From Conexibacter sp. CPCC 206217 (GTDB taxonomy: Bacteria; Actinomycetota; Thermoleophilia; Solirubrobacterales; Solirubrobacteraceae), in assembly GCF_030646165.1 (NCBI RefSeq), contig NZ_JAUTDO010000010.1, forward strand, positions 62,001 through 126,000: 64,000 bases of DNA, given 5' to 3'. How positions within the stretch are numbered: position 1 is the stretch's first letter; the number at the start of each line of letters is the position of its first letter. The notes beneath the pieces are model-generated. The model worked only from the letters and a program-made list of their open reading frames with translations. It had not been told where the DNA came from and did no database searches. A program made the position numbers and the translations under genes. Below are positions 42,929 through 51,063 of the stretch, piece after piece.

Positions 42929-43879
42929 CTACACCGTCTCCGACGCCTCCGTCAGCGCGGCCAGTTCGTCATCGGCCAGTCTCAGCGTCGCGACCGGCAG
43001 CAGTTCGGCGAGCTGCTCGGGGGTGCGGGCGCTGGCGATCGGGGCGCTGATGCCGGGCTGGGCGAGCAGCCAGGCGAGCGCGACGGCCGCGACGCTGGTG
43101 GAGTGCGCCGCGGCGATCTCGTCGAGCGCGGCCAGCACGGCCGGGCCTCTGGGCAGGTCGAGGTAGGCGGCGGCGCCTTCCGCGCGGGCGCTCTCGACGG
43201 TCTCACCGCCGGGCCGGTACTTGCCCGCGAGGAAGCCCATCGCGAGGCTGAAGAAGGGGAAGACGTCGATCCGCTCCGCGACCGCGAGGTCCTGCAGCGG
43301 ACCCTCGAACGGGATCTCGGCGACGTTGCGGCGCTCGACGAGGTTGTAGTAGGGCTGCAGCGCGACATACGGCGCGAAGCCCTCGCGCGCGGACACCTCG
43401 AGCGCTTCCGCCAGCCGCGCGGGCGTGAAGTTGGAGGCGCCGATCGCGCGCACCTTGCCCTCCTTCACGAGCGCGTCGAAGGCGCCGAGCGACTCCTCCA
43501 GCGGCACCTCTCTGTGGTCTTCGTGCGCGTACAGGAGGTCGATCTGGTCGACCTGCAGCCGCCGCAGCGAGTCCTCGGCGAACGTGCGGATGTTCGGCGC
43601 CGTGAGGCGGTCGAATCTGCCGGCCTTGGTCGCGACGAGGATCTGGTCGCGGTTGCCGCGCGCCTTCATCCAGTTGCCGATGATCGTCTCCGACTCGCCG
43701 CCGGAGTTGCCCGGCAGCCAGTGCGAGTAGGAGTCGGCAGTGTCGACGTGGTTGCCGCCGGCGGCGGCGTAGGCGTCGAGGACGGCGAACGACTGAGCCT
43801 CGTCGGCGGTCCAGCCGAAGACGTTGCCGCCGAGCGCGAGCGGGAAGAGGTCGAGGTCAGTCCAGGATGCGGTCGTCAT
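42929..43879 (-). CDS. Aldo/keto reductase
   Basis: 316-residue NADPH-dependent aldo/keto reductase. The catalytic tetrad is visible as Asp/Tyr in NHVDTADSYSHW, Lys in VATKAG and His in YAHEDH. The C-terminal cofactor site contains PIASARTPEQLAEL. It reduces aldehydes or ketones; substrate unknown. ATG 43879 lies 6 bases after TAGGTT on the minus strand, consistent with a leaderless mRNA. It is divergent from an FMN-reductase gene, with a CATGCG/CGCATG palindrome in the 92-base gap. Confidence 0.9.
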   Translation of the reverse strand: MTTASWTDLDLFPLALGGNVFGWTADEAQSFAVLDAYAAAGGNHVDTADSYSHWLPGNSGGESETIIGNWMKARGNRDQILVATKAGRFDRLTAPNIRTFAEDSLRRLQVDQIDLLYAHEDHREVPLEESLGAFDALVKEGKVRAIGASNFTPARLAEALEVSAREGFAPYVALQPYYNLVERRNVAEIPFEGPLQDLAVAERIDVFPFFSLAMGFLAGKYRPGGETVESARAEGAAAYLDLPRGPAVLAALDEIAAAHSTSVAAVALAWLLAQPGISAPIASARTPEQLAELLPVATLRLADDELAALTEASETV

Positions 43880-43938
43880 CGAGCGAACCTACCACCGCAG
43901 GTGCGATCAGCGGGCGCGGGCCAGCGGCGGCGTGACAC

Positions 43939-43954
43939 ATGCGCCGTCGCATGC
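43939..43954. promoter_or_regulatory. Small palindrome in the divergent promoter
   Basis: CATGCG, four bases, CGCATG lies between the divergent aldo/keto reductase and FMN-reductase genes, next to a TACTAT -10-like hexamer (43956-43961). It could be a repressor site controlling both. Confidence 0.4.
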
Positions 43955-43971
43955 GTACTATCTCGATCCAC

Positions 43972-44580
43972 ATGGTCAAGGATCGAGTCCAGCTGACCGT
44001 CGTGGTCGGCAGCGCAACGCCGCCCGGCCGCCTGCGCCGCGCCGTCGAAGAGGCGCTCGCGCGCGCCGAGCGGGAGGGCACGGTCGAGACCCGCCTGATC
44101 GACCTCGCGGAGGTCCAGATCGCCTCCGCGAACGGCACGCCCGCCGATCAGCTCGGGGACGACACCGCCGCGGTGCTCGCGTCGCTCGCGGACGCCGACG
44201 CGGTCCTGCTCGCGACCCCGGTCTACCGCGGCTCGTTCACCGGCGTGTTGAAGAACCTGCTCGACCACGTGCCGATCCCGGCGCTGGAGGGCACGCCGGT
44301 CGGGATCGTCGCGATGGGCGCGACGCCGCACCACTTCCTCGGCGCCGAGAGCCACCTGCGCGACGTGCTCGCGTTCTTCGGCGCGCTGGTCGCGCCGGTC
44401 GGCGTCTACCTGACCTCGGCCGACTTCGCCGACGGCGTCCCGATCGACGCCGCCGCGGAGGATCTCGACACGCTCGTCACGGGCGTGGCGGAGCTGGCGC
44501 GCGCGACCGGCGGGATCCCGCTCGGCGGCCCGCGCCCGCTGCCGGTGCGCCCGCGCCCGCGCGCCGCTCAGGCCGGCTGA
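43972..44580 (+). CDS. NADPH-dependent FMN reductase family protein
   Basis: 202-residue flavodoxin-fold protein. The FMN phosphate-binding loop VVGSATPPGRLRRAV is at the start, and ATPVYRGSFTGVLKNLLDH carries the family's ring-contact block. It probably reduces FMN or quinones with NADPH. Start 43972 is only about 10 bases after a TACTAT hexamer, so the leader is absent or very short. It pairs divergently with an aldo/keto reductase, suggesting a shared detoxification or redox role. Confidence 0.85.
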   Translation: MVKDRVQLTVVVGSATPPGRLRRAVEEALARAEREGTVETRLIDLAEVQIASANGTPADQLGDDTAAVLASLADADAVLLATPVYRGSFTGVLKNLLDHVPIPALEGTPVGIVAMGATPHHFLGAESHLRDVLAFFGALVAPVGVYLTSADFADGVPIDAAAEDLDTLVTGVAELARATGGIPLGGPRPLPVRPRPRAAQAG

Positions 44581-44622
44581 GCGACGCGTCCGGAAGCGCG
44601 GCGCCGGTCCGCGCCCGCCCCG

Positions 44623-45498
44623 CTACCGCTCGGCCACGAACCGCAGCCCGTTGCCGAACGGATCGGTCGCGAACAGCGCGCCGTCGCTCTCAAGCGCCGG
44701 CGTGCCGGCGGCGGCGAGGCGATCGCGCACGGCCGCGAGCGCGTCCGCGTCGGGCAGCGAGATCTGGAAGCGGTCCAGCCCGCGCGTGTCGGGATCGTTC
44801 GGCACGCCGTCGGCGCTCGCCCAGGTGTTGAGGCCGAGGTGATGGTGGTAACCGCCGGCGGAGACGAACAGCGCGCCGGGGTATCCGCGCACGACCACGT
44901 CGAAGCCGAGCACGCCGTTGTAGAACGCCTCGGCCTGCTCGATGTCGGAGACCTGCAGGTGGACGTGGCCCATGCGCGCGCCGGCCGGGACGCTCGGGTT
45001 CGGCGTCTCGGACGTCACGCCGGGCGGCATCTCGTCGATGATCGCGTCGATGTCGAGCGGCAGCGTCGCCATCTTGATCTGCCCGTCGGGCTCGTGCTCC
45101 CACTCCGCGCGCGGGCGGTCGCGGTAGATCTCGATCCCGTTGCCCTCCGGGTCGGTCAGGTAGAGCGCCTCGCTGACGAGGTGGTCGGAGGCGCCGTCGA
45201 GCGGGTGCCGCGCGGTCGCCAGGCGGCGCAGCGCGAGTGCCAGGTCGGCGCGCGAGGGCAGCAGCAGCGCGAGGTGGAAGAGGCCGCTGGAGCGCCGCGG
45301 GCGCGGTGCGGCGTCGGCGCGCTCGACCAGTTCGATCAGCGGCGTGCCGTCGGGCGCGCCGAGCGTCGCGGCGTCGCCGTCGCGGGTGAGCGGGACGAGC
45401 CCGATCACGCGCTCGTAGAAGTCGGCCGTGGTGGCGAGATCGGCGACGGTCAGACGGACCGGGCCGACGGAAGTGGCTGCGGGAAGTGAAGGTGGCAT
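44623..45498 (-). CDS. Two-domain VOC protein (catechol-2,3-dioxygenase/glyoxalase fold, CatE-like)
   Basis: 291 residues made of two vicinal-oxygen-chelate modules. The first (about 10-125) has GPVRLTVADLATTADFYERVIGL and DPEGNGIEIYRDRP. The second (about 165-290) has MGHVHLQVSDIEQAEAFYNGVLGF and DPFGNGLRF. Metal ligands of the CatE type (His in GHVHLQV, His in YHHHLGLN, Glu in IEIY) are visible. It may be a ring-cleaving dioxygenase or a glyoxalase-like enzyme. It is divergent from the GxGD membrane protein gene. Confidence 0.8.
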   Translation of the reverse strand: MPPSLPAATSVGPVRLTVADLATTADFYERVIGLVPLTRDGDAATLGAPDGTPLIELVERADAAPRPRRSSGLFHLALLLPSRADLALALRRLATARHPLDGASDHLVSEALYLTDPEGNGIEIYRDRPRAEWEHEPDGQIKMATLPLDIDAIIDEMPPGVTSETPNPSVPAGARMGHVHLQVSDIEQAEAFYNGVLGFDVVVRGYPGALFVSAGGYHHHLGLNTWASADGVPNDPDTRGLDRFQISLPDADALAAVRDRLAAAGTPALESDGALFATDPFGNGLRFVAER

Positions 45499-45716
45499 GC
45501 GCTCGCTCAGGTCATTTGATTGCGCACACAACAATAGCAATCGCCGGTAGAGCGCGCGCTGAATCGGTCGGCGACATGCTCGCGAGGACGCCGTCGTGCC
45601 CATACGTGCGCTACATCACACCCCACATGGGCAGACGTTCGGATTCCGTTAAGCCCGCTCTCATCGAGCGTGGGAACCCTCGAATTCATGGTTGTTTCCT
45701 GTTCCCGGAGCACGAC

Positions 45717-46673
45717 GTGAGCGCGGAGTTCATCGCCGCGTACGCCGGCAGCTCCGTCGCGCAGGCGGCGCTCGTCGCCGGGGCGACCGCGTCGGTCGCG
45801 CCGGTCTGGATGCGCGCGCTGCGCCACCGTCTCTTCGCGCTGCTGCCGCTGCTCTCGCTCGTCGGCGTCGTGGTGCTGCTGCGTCTGCACCCGCAGTGGG
45901 CCGACAGCTTCGCCACCGTCGCGCTCGTCTGCGTGCCGCTGCTGGCGCTGATCGGCGCCGCGCGCGTCGGCCCGCTCGCGCTGCTGATAACCGTCGCGTC
46001 GCTCGCGATGGTGCTGCACGACGGCCACTCGCTCGCCGGCCAGCTCGCGGCGCTGACGCTGATCGGCGGCAGCTGCATGCTGCTCGGCGCGCTGCTGGTC
46101 GAGCTGACGCCGCCGCAGTGGCTCGGCGCCGGCATCGTCGCGATGGCGGCCGCCGACTTGATACTCGTCGCCAGCGGCGTGCTCGGACCGGCCAGCGACG
46201 TGCTCAACGCGGCCGGTGTCAGCGACCACCTGCCGCAGTTGCAGCGGGTCGAGATCGGGCCGTTGGAGATGGGCTACGGCGACGTCTTCCTGCCCGCGCT
46301 CGTCGGCGCGCTGCTCGCCGCCCGCGCCCGCCCGCGCACGTGGGCGGCCGGTCTGACGCTGCTGTTCGCGCTCGCCGCCGGGCTGATCTTCCTCGCCTTC
46401 GACCGCCTCCCGGCGACCGTCCCCGTCGCGCTCGCGCTGCTCGTCGTCGAGGCCGGCGGCGTCGGGCGGGAAGCGTGGCGACGGCATCGCGGGCGCAAGC
46501 GGGCCGACGGCGAGACAGCGCGGGGTCGCGCACCTGCCGAGGCGGCGCCGGACGTCCCCGCGCGCGCCGCAGCCGCGTTGCGCGTCGCGACCTCCCCGGC
46601 ACCGCCGCTGCGCGTTCGCATGAACCCCGCCGCCGCGTCGCTTCCGGCCGAAGCCGCGGCCGCCGAGCGCTAG
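45717..46673 (+). CDS. Multi-helix membrane protein with presenilin-like GxGD motif
   Basis: 318 residues with about eight membrane helices to residue 250 and a basic/Ala-Pro tail. Asp147 lies within a helix (AMAAADLILVASG), and a second helix begins with MGYGDVFLPALVGALL (GYGD 186-189). A Pro-rich helix LPATVPVALALL (231-242) follows. That order, intramembrane Asp, GxGD, then a Pro/Ala/Leu helix, is the layout of GxGD aspartyl intramembrane proteases. I cannot prove homology. The GTG start has GGAG 6 bases upstream; upstream in-frame sequence is unlikely to be coding. No fitting substrate is encoded next to it. Confidence 0.55.
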   Translation: MSAEFIAAYAGSSVAQAALVAGATASVAPVWMRALRHRLFALLPLLSLVGVVVLLRLHPQWADSFATVALVCVPLLALIGAARVGPLALLITVASLAMVLHDGHSLAGQLAALTLIGGSCMLLGALLVELTPPQWLGAGIVAMAAADLILVASGVLGPASDVLNAAGVSDHLPQLQRVEIGPLEMGYGDVFLPALVGALLAARARPRTWAAGLTLLFALAAGLIFLAFDRLPATVPVALALLVVEAGGVGREAWRRHRGRKRADGETARGRAPAEAAPDVPARAAAALRVATSPAPPLRVRMNPAAASLPAEAAAAER

Positions 46674-46683
46674 CCTCACTCGC

Positions 46684-47337
46684 ATGGCACCCATCGACGT
46701 CGCGATCGCGGGCGGGCACGGTCAGATCGGCCTCCGCCTCGGCAAGCTGCTGGCGGCACGCGGGGATCGCGTGCGCGGGCTGATCCGCAATCCCGACCAG
46801 GCCGACGACCTGCGCGCCGTCGGCGTCGAGCCGGTCGTCGTCGACCTGGAGAAGTCGGATCCGCAGGCGATCGCCGCGGCCGTCGCGACCGCCGACGCCG
46901 TCGTCTTCGCGGCCGGCGCCGGCCCTGGCAGCGGCGAGGCGCGCAAGGCGACGATGGATCGCGACGGCGCGATCAAGCTGATCGACGCCGCCAAGGCGAA
47001 CGGGATCGAGCGGTATCTGATCGTCAGCTCCCGAGGAGCCGACGCGACCGCGCACGGCGATGGCTTCTCCGCCTACGTGCGCGCCAAGGGCGAGGCCGAC
47101 GAGGCCGTCAGAGCGAGCGGCCTGCAGTGGACGATCGTGCGCCCCGGCGCACTCGTCGACACGGTCGGCACCGGCCGCGTCGACACCAGCACCGGCGACG
47201 GCGAGATCCCGCGCGACGACGTCGCCGCGATGCTCGTCGCCCTGCTCGACGCGCCCGCGACGGCCGGCAGAACCTTCCTGCTCGTCGGCGGCGAGACGCC
47301 GATCGACCAGGCCGTGGCGGGCATCGCCGCGTCCTAG
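46684..47337 (+). CDS. NAD(P)-binding SDR/NmrA-type oxidoreductase
   Basis: 217-residue atypical short-chain dehydrogenase. The nucleotide loop AIAGGHGQIGLRLGKLL is at the N-terminus, and FAAGAGPGSGE and the RYLIVSSRGAD strand follow. The usual catalytic YxxxK appears as YVRAKGEAD. It resembles the YesF/NAD(P)H-binding group acting as reductase or redox sensor. ATG 46684 lies 7 bases after TAGCCT, suggesting a leaderless mRNA. Its stop codon lies inside a palindrome shared with the convergent tauB gene. Confidence 0.85.
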   Translation: MAPIDVAIAGGHGQIGLRLGKLLAARGDRVRGLIRNPDQADDLRAVGVEPVVVDLEKSDPQAIAAAVATADAVVFAAGAGPGSGEARKATMDRDGAIKLIDAAKANGIERYLIVSSRGADATAHGDGFSAYVRAKGEADEAVRASGLQWTIVRPGALVDTVGTGRVDTSTGDGEIPRDDVAAMLVALLDAPATAGRTFLLVGGETPIDQAVAGIAAS

Positions 47338-47374
47338 TGGCGTGTCAGGCAACGTTCGCCGGACACACCACTAG
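47334..47374. terminator. Bidirectional palindrome containing both convergent stop codons
   Basis: Thirteen-base arms (left CTAGTGGCGTGTC) with one mismatch enclose a 15-base loop. Both the plus-strand TAG and the minus-strand TAG are within the arms. It likely terminates both the oxidoreductase and the taurine-transport transcripts. Confidence 0.65.
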
Positions 47375-48144
47375 CCGCTCCCGATCAACCCCGCCACCCG
47401 CTCGCGAAATGCGACGAACTGCGGCGTCGCGCGCAGTGCCGCGGTGCGCTGATCGGCGGCGAACGGGACCGGCTCGTCGAGCACGACGCGGCCCGGCCGC
47501 GGGCTCATCACCAGCACGCGCGTGCCGAGGTAGACGGCCTCCTCGACGCTGTGGGTGATGAAGAAGGCGGTCTTGCCGGAGCCGAGCCAGATGCGGTGCA
47601 GCTCGTCCTGCAGGCGGTCGCGTGTGAGCGCGTCGAGCGCGCCGAACGGCTCGTCGAGCAGCATGATCGCCGGGTCGTTGGCGAGCACGCGCGCGATCTG
47701 GCAGCGCTGCTGCATGCCGCCCGACAGCTCGTACGGCGCGGCCTCGGCGAAGTCGCTCAGGCCGACCAGCTCCAGATACCGTGCGGCGATCCGGTGCCGC
47801 TCGGCGCGCCCCACGCCACTCAGCCGCGGCCCCAGCTCGACGTTCTTGCGGACCGACAGCCAGGGGTACAGGTTCGCCTGCTGGAAGACGACGCCGCGGT
47901 CCGGCGAGGGCGCGACCACGCGCTCCCCGCCGACGGCGATCGTCCCCTCCGTCGGCGTCAGGAAGCCGGCGACCAACTGCAGCAGCGTCGTCTTGCCGCA
48001 GCCCGACGGGCCGACGATCGCGACGAACTCACCCGCCGCGACGGAGAGGTCGGTCGGCGCGAGCGCCTGCACCTCGGCGCCGCGCCCGCGATAGCGGTGC
48101 GCGACGCCGTGCAGGACGACCGCGTGGTCGCCGTCGAGGCTCAC
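47371..48144 (-). CDS. tauB: Taurine ABC transporter ATP-binding protein
   Basis: 257-residue ABC ATPase. Walker A is GPSGCGKTT, the signature LSGGMQQRCQIARVL and Walker B IMLLDEPFGALD, with switch His in FITHSVEEAVYL. The TauB/SsuB type is indicated by sequence and by the neighbouring taurine-binding protein. The GTG start overlaps the tauA stop by 4 bases. No TauD dioxygenase is encoded in this window. Confidence 0.85.
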   Translation of the reverse strand: MSLDGDHAVVLHGVAHRYRGRGAEVQALAPTDLSVAAGEFVAIVGPSGCGKTTLLQLVAGFLTPTEGTIAVGGERVVAPSPDRGVVFQQANLYPWLSVRKNVELGPRLSGVGRAERHRIAARYLELVGLSDFAEAAPYELSGGMQQRCQIARVLANDPAIMLLDEPFGALDALTRDRLQDELHRIWLGSGKTAFFITHSVEEAVYLGTRVLVMSPRPGRVVLDEPVPFAADQRTAALRATPQFVAFRERVAGLIGSG

Positions 48145-49217
48145 TTCGCGGCGGCCTCCTGCGCGAATCTCGGGTTGACGCCCTCGACGTACTTCGACTC
48201 CTCCTGGATCGCCGGGATCTGCCCGAGTCTCTGGTTGAACTCGGCCGCCTCGAAGAGGTTTCTGGCGACGCCGCCGCCGAGGTAGTCGGGGCCGGCCTGC
48301 TCGGCGGCGGTCAGGAAGATCAGGCCCGCGAGCTGCGGCGTCACCTCCTGCGGCGTGATGTTCAGCTCGGCGCCGATCGCTCTGGCGGCCTCGTCCGGGC
48401 TGTCCTGGATCAGTCTCACCGCTCTGTCCTGCTGCTGGACCCACGTCGTGACCGCGTCGGGGTGCTGCGCCGCGAAGTCGTTGGTGACGACGGCGAGGTC
48501 GTACGTCGTCTTGCCCTCTCTGGCGAGCTCCTCGCTGGTGATCAGGACTCTGCCGCCGTCGCCGATGATTCTCGCGAGATTGGGGTTCCAGACGTACGCG
48601 CCGTCGATGTCCCCACGCGACCAGGCGGCGTAGATGTCGTCCGGCTCGGCGTCGATCACGTCGACGTCTCTCTCCGACAGGCCCGCTCTGTCGAGCGCGG
48701 CGAGCAGCGAGTAGTGCGAGGTCGACGCCAGCGGCGTCGCGATCTTCTTGCCTCTGAGGTCCTGGATCGACGTGATGTCGTCCTTCACGACGAGCGCCTC
48801 GGCTCTGCCGATCACGTCGTGGATCCACGGCACCTGGTACTCGATCGGTGTCGACAGCCCGCGCGCGACAGGGCTGGAGCCGGCCAGGCCGATGTCGACC
48901 GAGCTCGCCGCGACCGCCTCGTTGACGGTGCCGCCGGAGTCGAACAGCTTCCACTCGATCTCGGTGTCGGGGAAGGCCTGCTCGAGCCATCTCTGGTTCT
49001 TGACGATCAGGTCGCCGTTGGGGATCGCCTGGTAGGCGATCGTGATCTTCTCGGGCGCGGCGCCGCTCCCGGACGCGCTCGTCGAGCCGGCGGCCGCCGC
49101 CGTGTCGGCGCTGCCGCTGTCGTCGTCGGAGCCGCAGGCGGCGAGACCGAACGCGAGCAGGGCGGCCAGCAGCAGTGCGGCGAACGGCCTCAGGCGGCCG
49201 ATTCTGGAAAGGGACAT
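48141..49217 (-). CDS. tauA: Taurine-binding lipoprotein of an ABC transporter
   Basis: 358 residues with a lipoprotein signal (LAFGLAAC, Cys28), a Ser/Ala/Gly linker, then a NMT1/TauA-type binding domain. FDSGGTVNEAVAASSVDIGLAGSSPVA and WIHDVIGRAEALVVK are close to TauA of enterobacteria, which binds taurine. A strong AGGAGG site precedes the start. Many Arg codons are AGA. It is the middle gene of a three-gene operon running tauC, tauA, tauB on the minus strand. Confidence 0.83.
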   Translation of the reverse strand: MSLSRIGRLRPFAALLLAALLAFGLAACGSDDDSGSADTAAAAGSTSASGSGAAPEKITIAYQAIPNGDLIVKNQRWLEQAFPDTEIEWKLFDSGGTVNEAVAASSVDIGLAGSSPVARGLSTPIEYQVPWIHDVIGRAEALVVKDDITSIQDLRGKKIATPLASTSHYSLLAALDRAGLSERDVDVIDAEPDDIYAAWSRGDIDGAYVWNPNLARIIGDGGRVLITSEELAREGKTTYDLAVVTNDFAAQHPDAVTTWVQQQDRAVRLIQDSPDEAARAIGAELNITPQEVTPQLAGLIFLTAAEQAGPDYLGGGVARNLFEAAEFNQRLGQIPAIQEESKYVEGVNPRFAQEAAAK

Positions 49218-49270
49218 GCGACGTTCCTCCTGGTCTGTGGTGTGCACGGGCCGGGGACGGCCGGGGAGCG

Positions 49271-50083
49271 CTACGCCTTGCCCCGCCAGGGCACGACGCG
49301 CTTCTCGAGTTGCTTGACGAGCTGGTCGAGCGCGATCGCCGTGAGGCCGATCACGATGATGCAGAGCACCGCGACGTCGGTCTGCTGGAACTTCTTCGTC
49401 GCCCACGCGAGGCCGCCGATGCCGGGGATCCCGTCGACCGTCTCGGCGGCGACGATCGTCGTCCAGGCGAAGCCGAGCGCGAGCCGCGTGCCGGTGAACA
49501 GCTCCGGCAGCACCGACGGCAGCGTCACGAACCGCACGACCTGCCAGCGGCTCGCGCCCAGTGCCCGCGCCGCGTCGACGCGCTCCTGCCTGATCCCCTG
49601 CACGCCCGCGACGACCGACAGCGCGATCGGCGGGAAGGCGGCGAGGAACAGCAGCCAGATCTTCGACGTGTCCTCGATCCCGAACCAGATGATCAGCAGC
49701 GAGAAGTACGCCAGCGGGGGCAGCGCGCGGACGAAGTTGACGTACGGCTCGACGACGAGCCGGAACGGCTTCACCGTCGCCAGCAGCAGCCCCAGCACGA
49801 CGCCGAAGACGAGTGCGAACGCGACGCCTCGCAGGATCCGCCAGAGGCTCGCCCACAGGTGCTGGTGCAGGTAGTAGCCGGACAGGCCGACCTGACCGTC
49901 ATGTGTCGTCTCGCCCTCTACCAGTCGTCTCCAGACGCTCGCCGGGTTCGGCACGAACAGCTCGGACCAGACTCTGAGCTCGACCACGAGCCACCAGATC
50001 GCGATCAGGATCGCGACCGACAGCAACGGGATCGCAGTGCGCGCGACGCCGCGGCGCAAGGTATTTCCGAGTATCTCGACCAA
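49271..50083 (-). CDS. tauC: Taurine ABC transporter permease
   Basis: About 270 residues with six membrane helices and the EAA loop DAARALGASRWQVVRFVTLPSVLP. TauC/SsuC-type features include LPPLAYFSLLIIWFGIEDTSKI. The start is uncertain: TTG 50083 has a TATTAA-like -10 nearby and no ribosome binding site; TTG 50059 is an alternative. The longer frame to 50206 would overlap the divergent ppk2 start and is unlikely. Confidence 0.82.
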   Translation of the reverse strand: MVEILGNTLRRGVARTAIPLLSVAILIAIWWLVVELRVWSELFVPNPASVWRRLVEGETTHDGQVGLSGYYLHQHLWASLWRILRGVAFALVFGVVLGLLLATVKPFRLVVEPYVNFVRALPPLAYFSLLIIWFGIEDTSKIWLLFLAAFPPIALSVVAGVQGIRQERVDAARALGASRWQVVRFVTLPSVLPELFTGTRLALGFAWTTIVAAETVDGIPGIGGLAWATKKFQQTDVAVLCIIVIGLTAIALDQLVKQLEKRVVPWRGKA

Positions 50084-50162
50084 CTTAGAGAGGATTAATA
50101 CACGACGGCGCGCCGGCGCGCGCCCGACCGGTTTCGCCGTCGCGGCGCTAGGGTCCAGCGCA

Positions 50163-50942
50163 ATGGGCTGGCTCGACGACGTCGACCTGACGCGCTCGCT
50201 CGACAAGGAGGACGGCGAGCGGCTGCTGCGCCATCAGCAGAACCGGCTGCTGGCACTGCGGCTGCAGCTCGGCGGCCTGATCGGCGGCGGCGGCCGCGTC
50301 GGACCGCCGTTGCTGGTCGTCTTCGAGGGCTGGGACGCGGCCGGCAAGGGCGGCGCGATCAGACGGCTCGTCGCGCCGCTGGATCCCCGCCACGTGCGCG
50401 TCAAGCAGTTCGCCGCGCCGACGCCCGACGAGAAGCGCCACCACTTCCTGCAGCGCTTCTGGCAGCCGCTGCCCGGCTGGGGCGGGATGGCGGTCTACGA
50501 CCGCTCCTACTACGGCCGCGTGCTGGTCGAGCGCGTCGAGCGCTTCGCCGAGAAGCACGAGTGGCGGCGCGCCTACGACGAGATCGTCGACTTCGAGCAC
50601 TCGCTGCACGAGGAGGGCATGACGATCGTCAAGTTCTGGCTGCACATCTCCTCCGAGCAGCAGCGCAATCGCTTCGAGAAGCGCGCGAGGGACCCGCTGA
50701 AGCAGTGGAAGCTGACCGACGAGGACTGGCGCAACCGCGAGCAGCGCCCGCAGTACGAGGCGGCGCTGGAGGACATGTTCGAGCGCACCGATCGTCCCGA
50801 GGCGCCGTGGACGATCGTCTCGGCCGAGTCGAAGCCGTACGCGCGCGTGCAGGTTCTCGAAACCGTCAACGCCGCGATCGAGGCAGCGATGCGCGCACAT
50901 TCGATCGAGCCGATATCGTTGGCGGCACGAGAAGGGAAGTAG
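50163..50942 (+). CDS. ppk2: Polyphosphate kinase 2 family protein
   Basis: 259-residue PPK2 enzyme that moves phosphate between polyphosphate and nucleotides. Walker A is GWDAAGKGGAI (56-66), followed by a Walker-B-like YDRSYYGRVLVERV block and the lid RARDPLKQWKL with DEDWRNRE. ATG 50163 lies 8 bases after TAGGGT, suggesting a leaderless mRNA. Its final codons and UAG stop form the 5' strand of a riboswitch controlling the next gene. Confidence 0.92.
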   Translation: MGWLDDVDLTRSLDKEDGERLLRHQQNRLLALRLQLGGLIGGGGRVGPPLLVVFEGWDAAGKGGAIRRLVAPLDPRHVRVKQFAAPTPDEKRHHFLQRFWQPLPGWGGMAVYDRSYYGRVLVERVERFAEKHEWRRAYDEIVDFEHSLHEEGMTIVKFWLHISSEQQRNRFEKRARDPLKQWKLTDEDWRNREQRPQYEAALEDMFERTDRPEAPWTIVSAESKPYARVQVLETVNAAIEAAMRAHSIEPISLAAREGK

Positions 50943-51048
50943 CCCTGCGACACGGCGCGTTCGTCAAGACGGTTCCCACCTGGGGACCCGGCGCGCCGGC
51001 CGTAGCCCCACGGTGGGTCAAACCTTCGAGACCACCCGATAGTTCTCG
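50928..51048 (+). ncRNA. yybP-ykoY manganese riboswitch before the terC/alx gene
   Basis: The region carries GGGAAGUAGCCC (family GGGGAGUAGC), CGUUCGUCAAGACGG and UUCGAGACCACCC, the three conserved blocks of the yybP-ykoY aptamer as I recall them. Outer strands CGAGAA (50928-50933) and UUCUCG (51043-51048) can pair as P1. The Shine-Dalgarno AAGGAG follows P1 directly, nine bases before the ATG, so metal binding could change its access. The downstream gene is a TerC/Alx protein, a known target class of this riboswitch. The one G-to-A change in the first block should be checked. The aptamer begins inside the ppk2 coding end. Confidence 0.8.
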
Positions 51049-51063
51049 AAGGAGCCCCAATAG

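Noticed and set aside
49271..50206. Longer tauC beginning at TTG 50206
   Set aside because: It would overlap the start of divergent ppk2 and add about 40 residues without membrane or family features.
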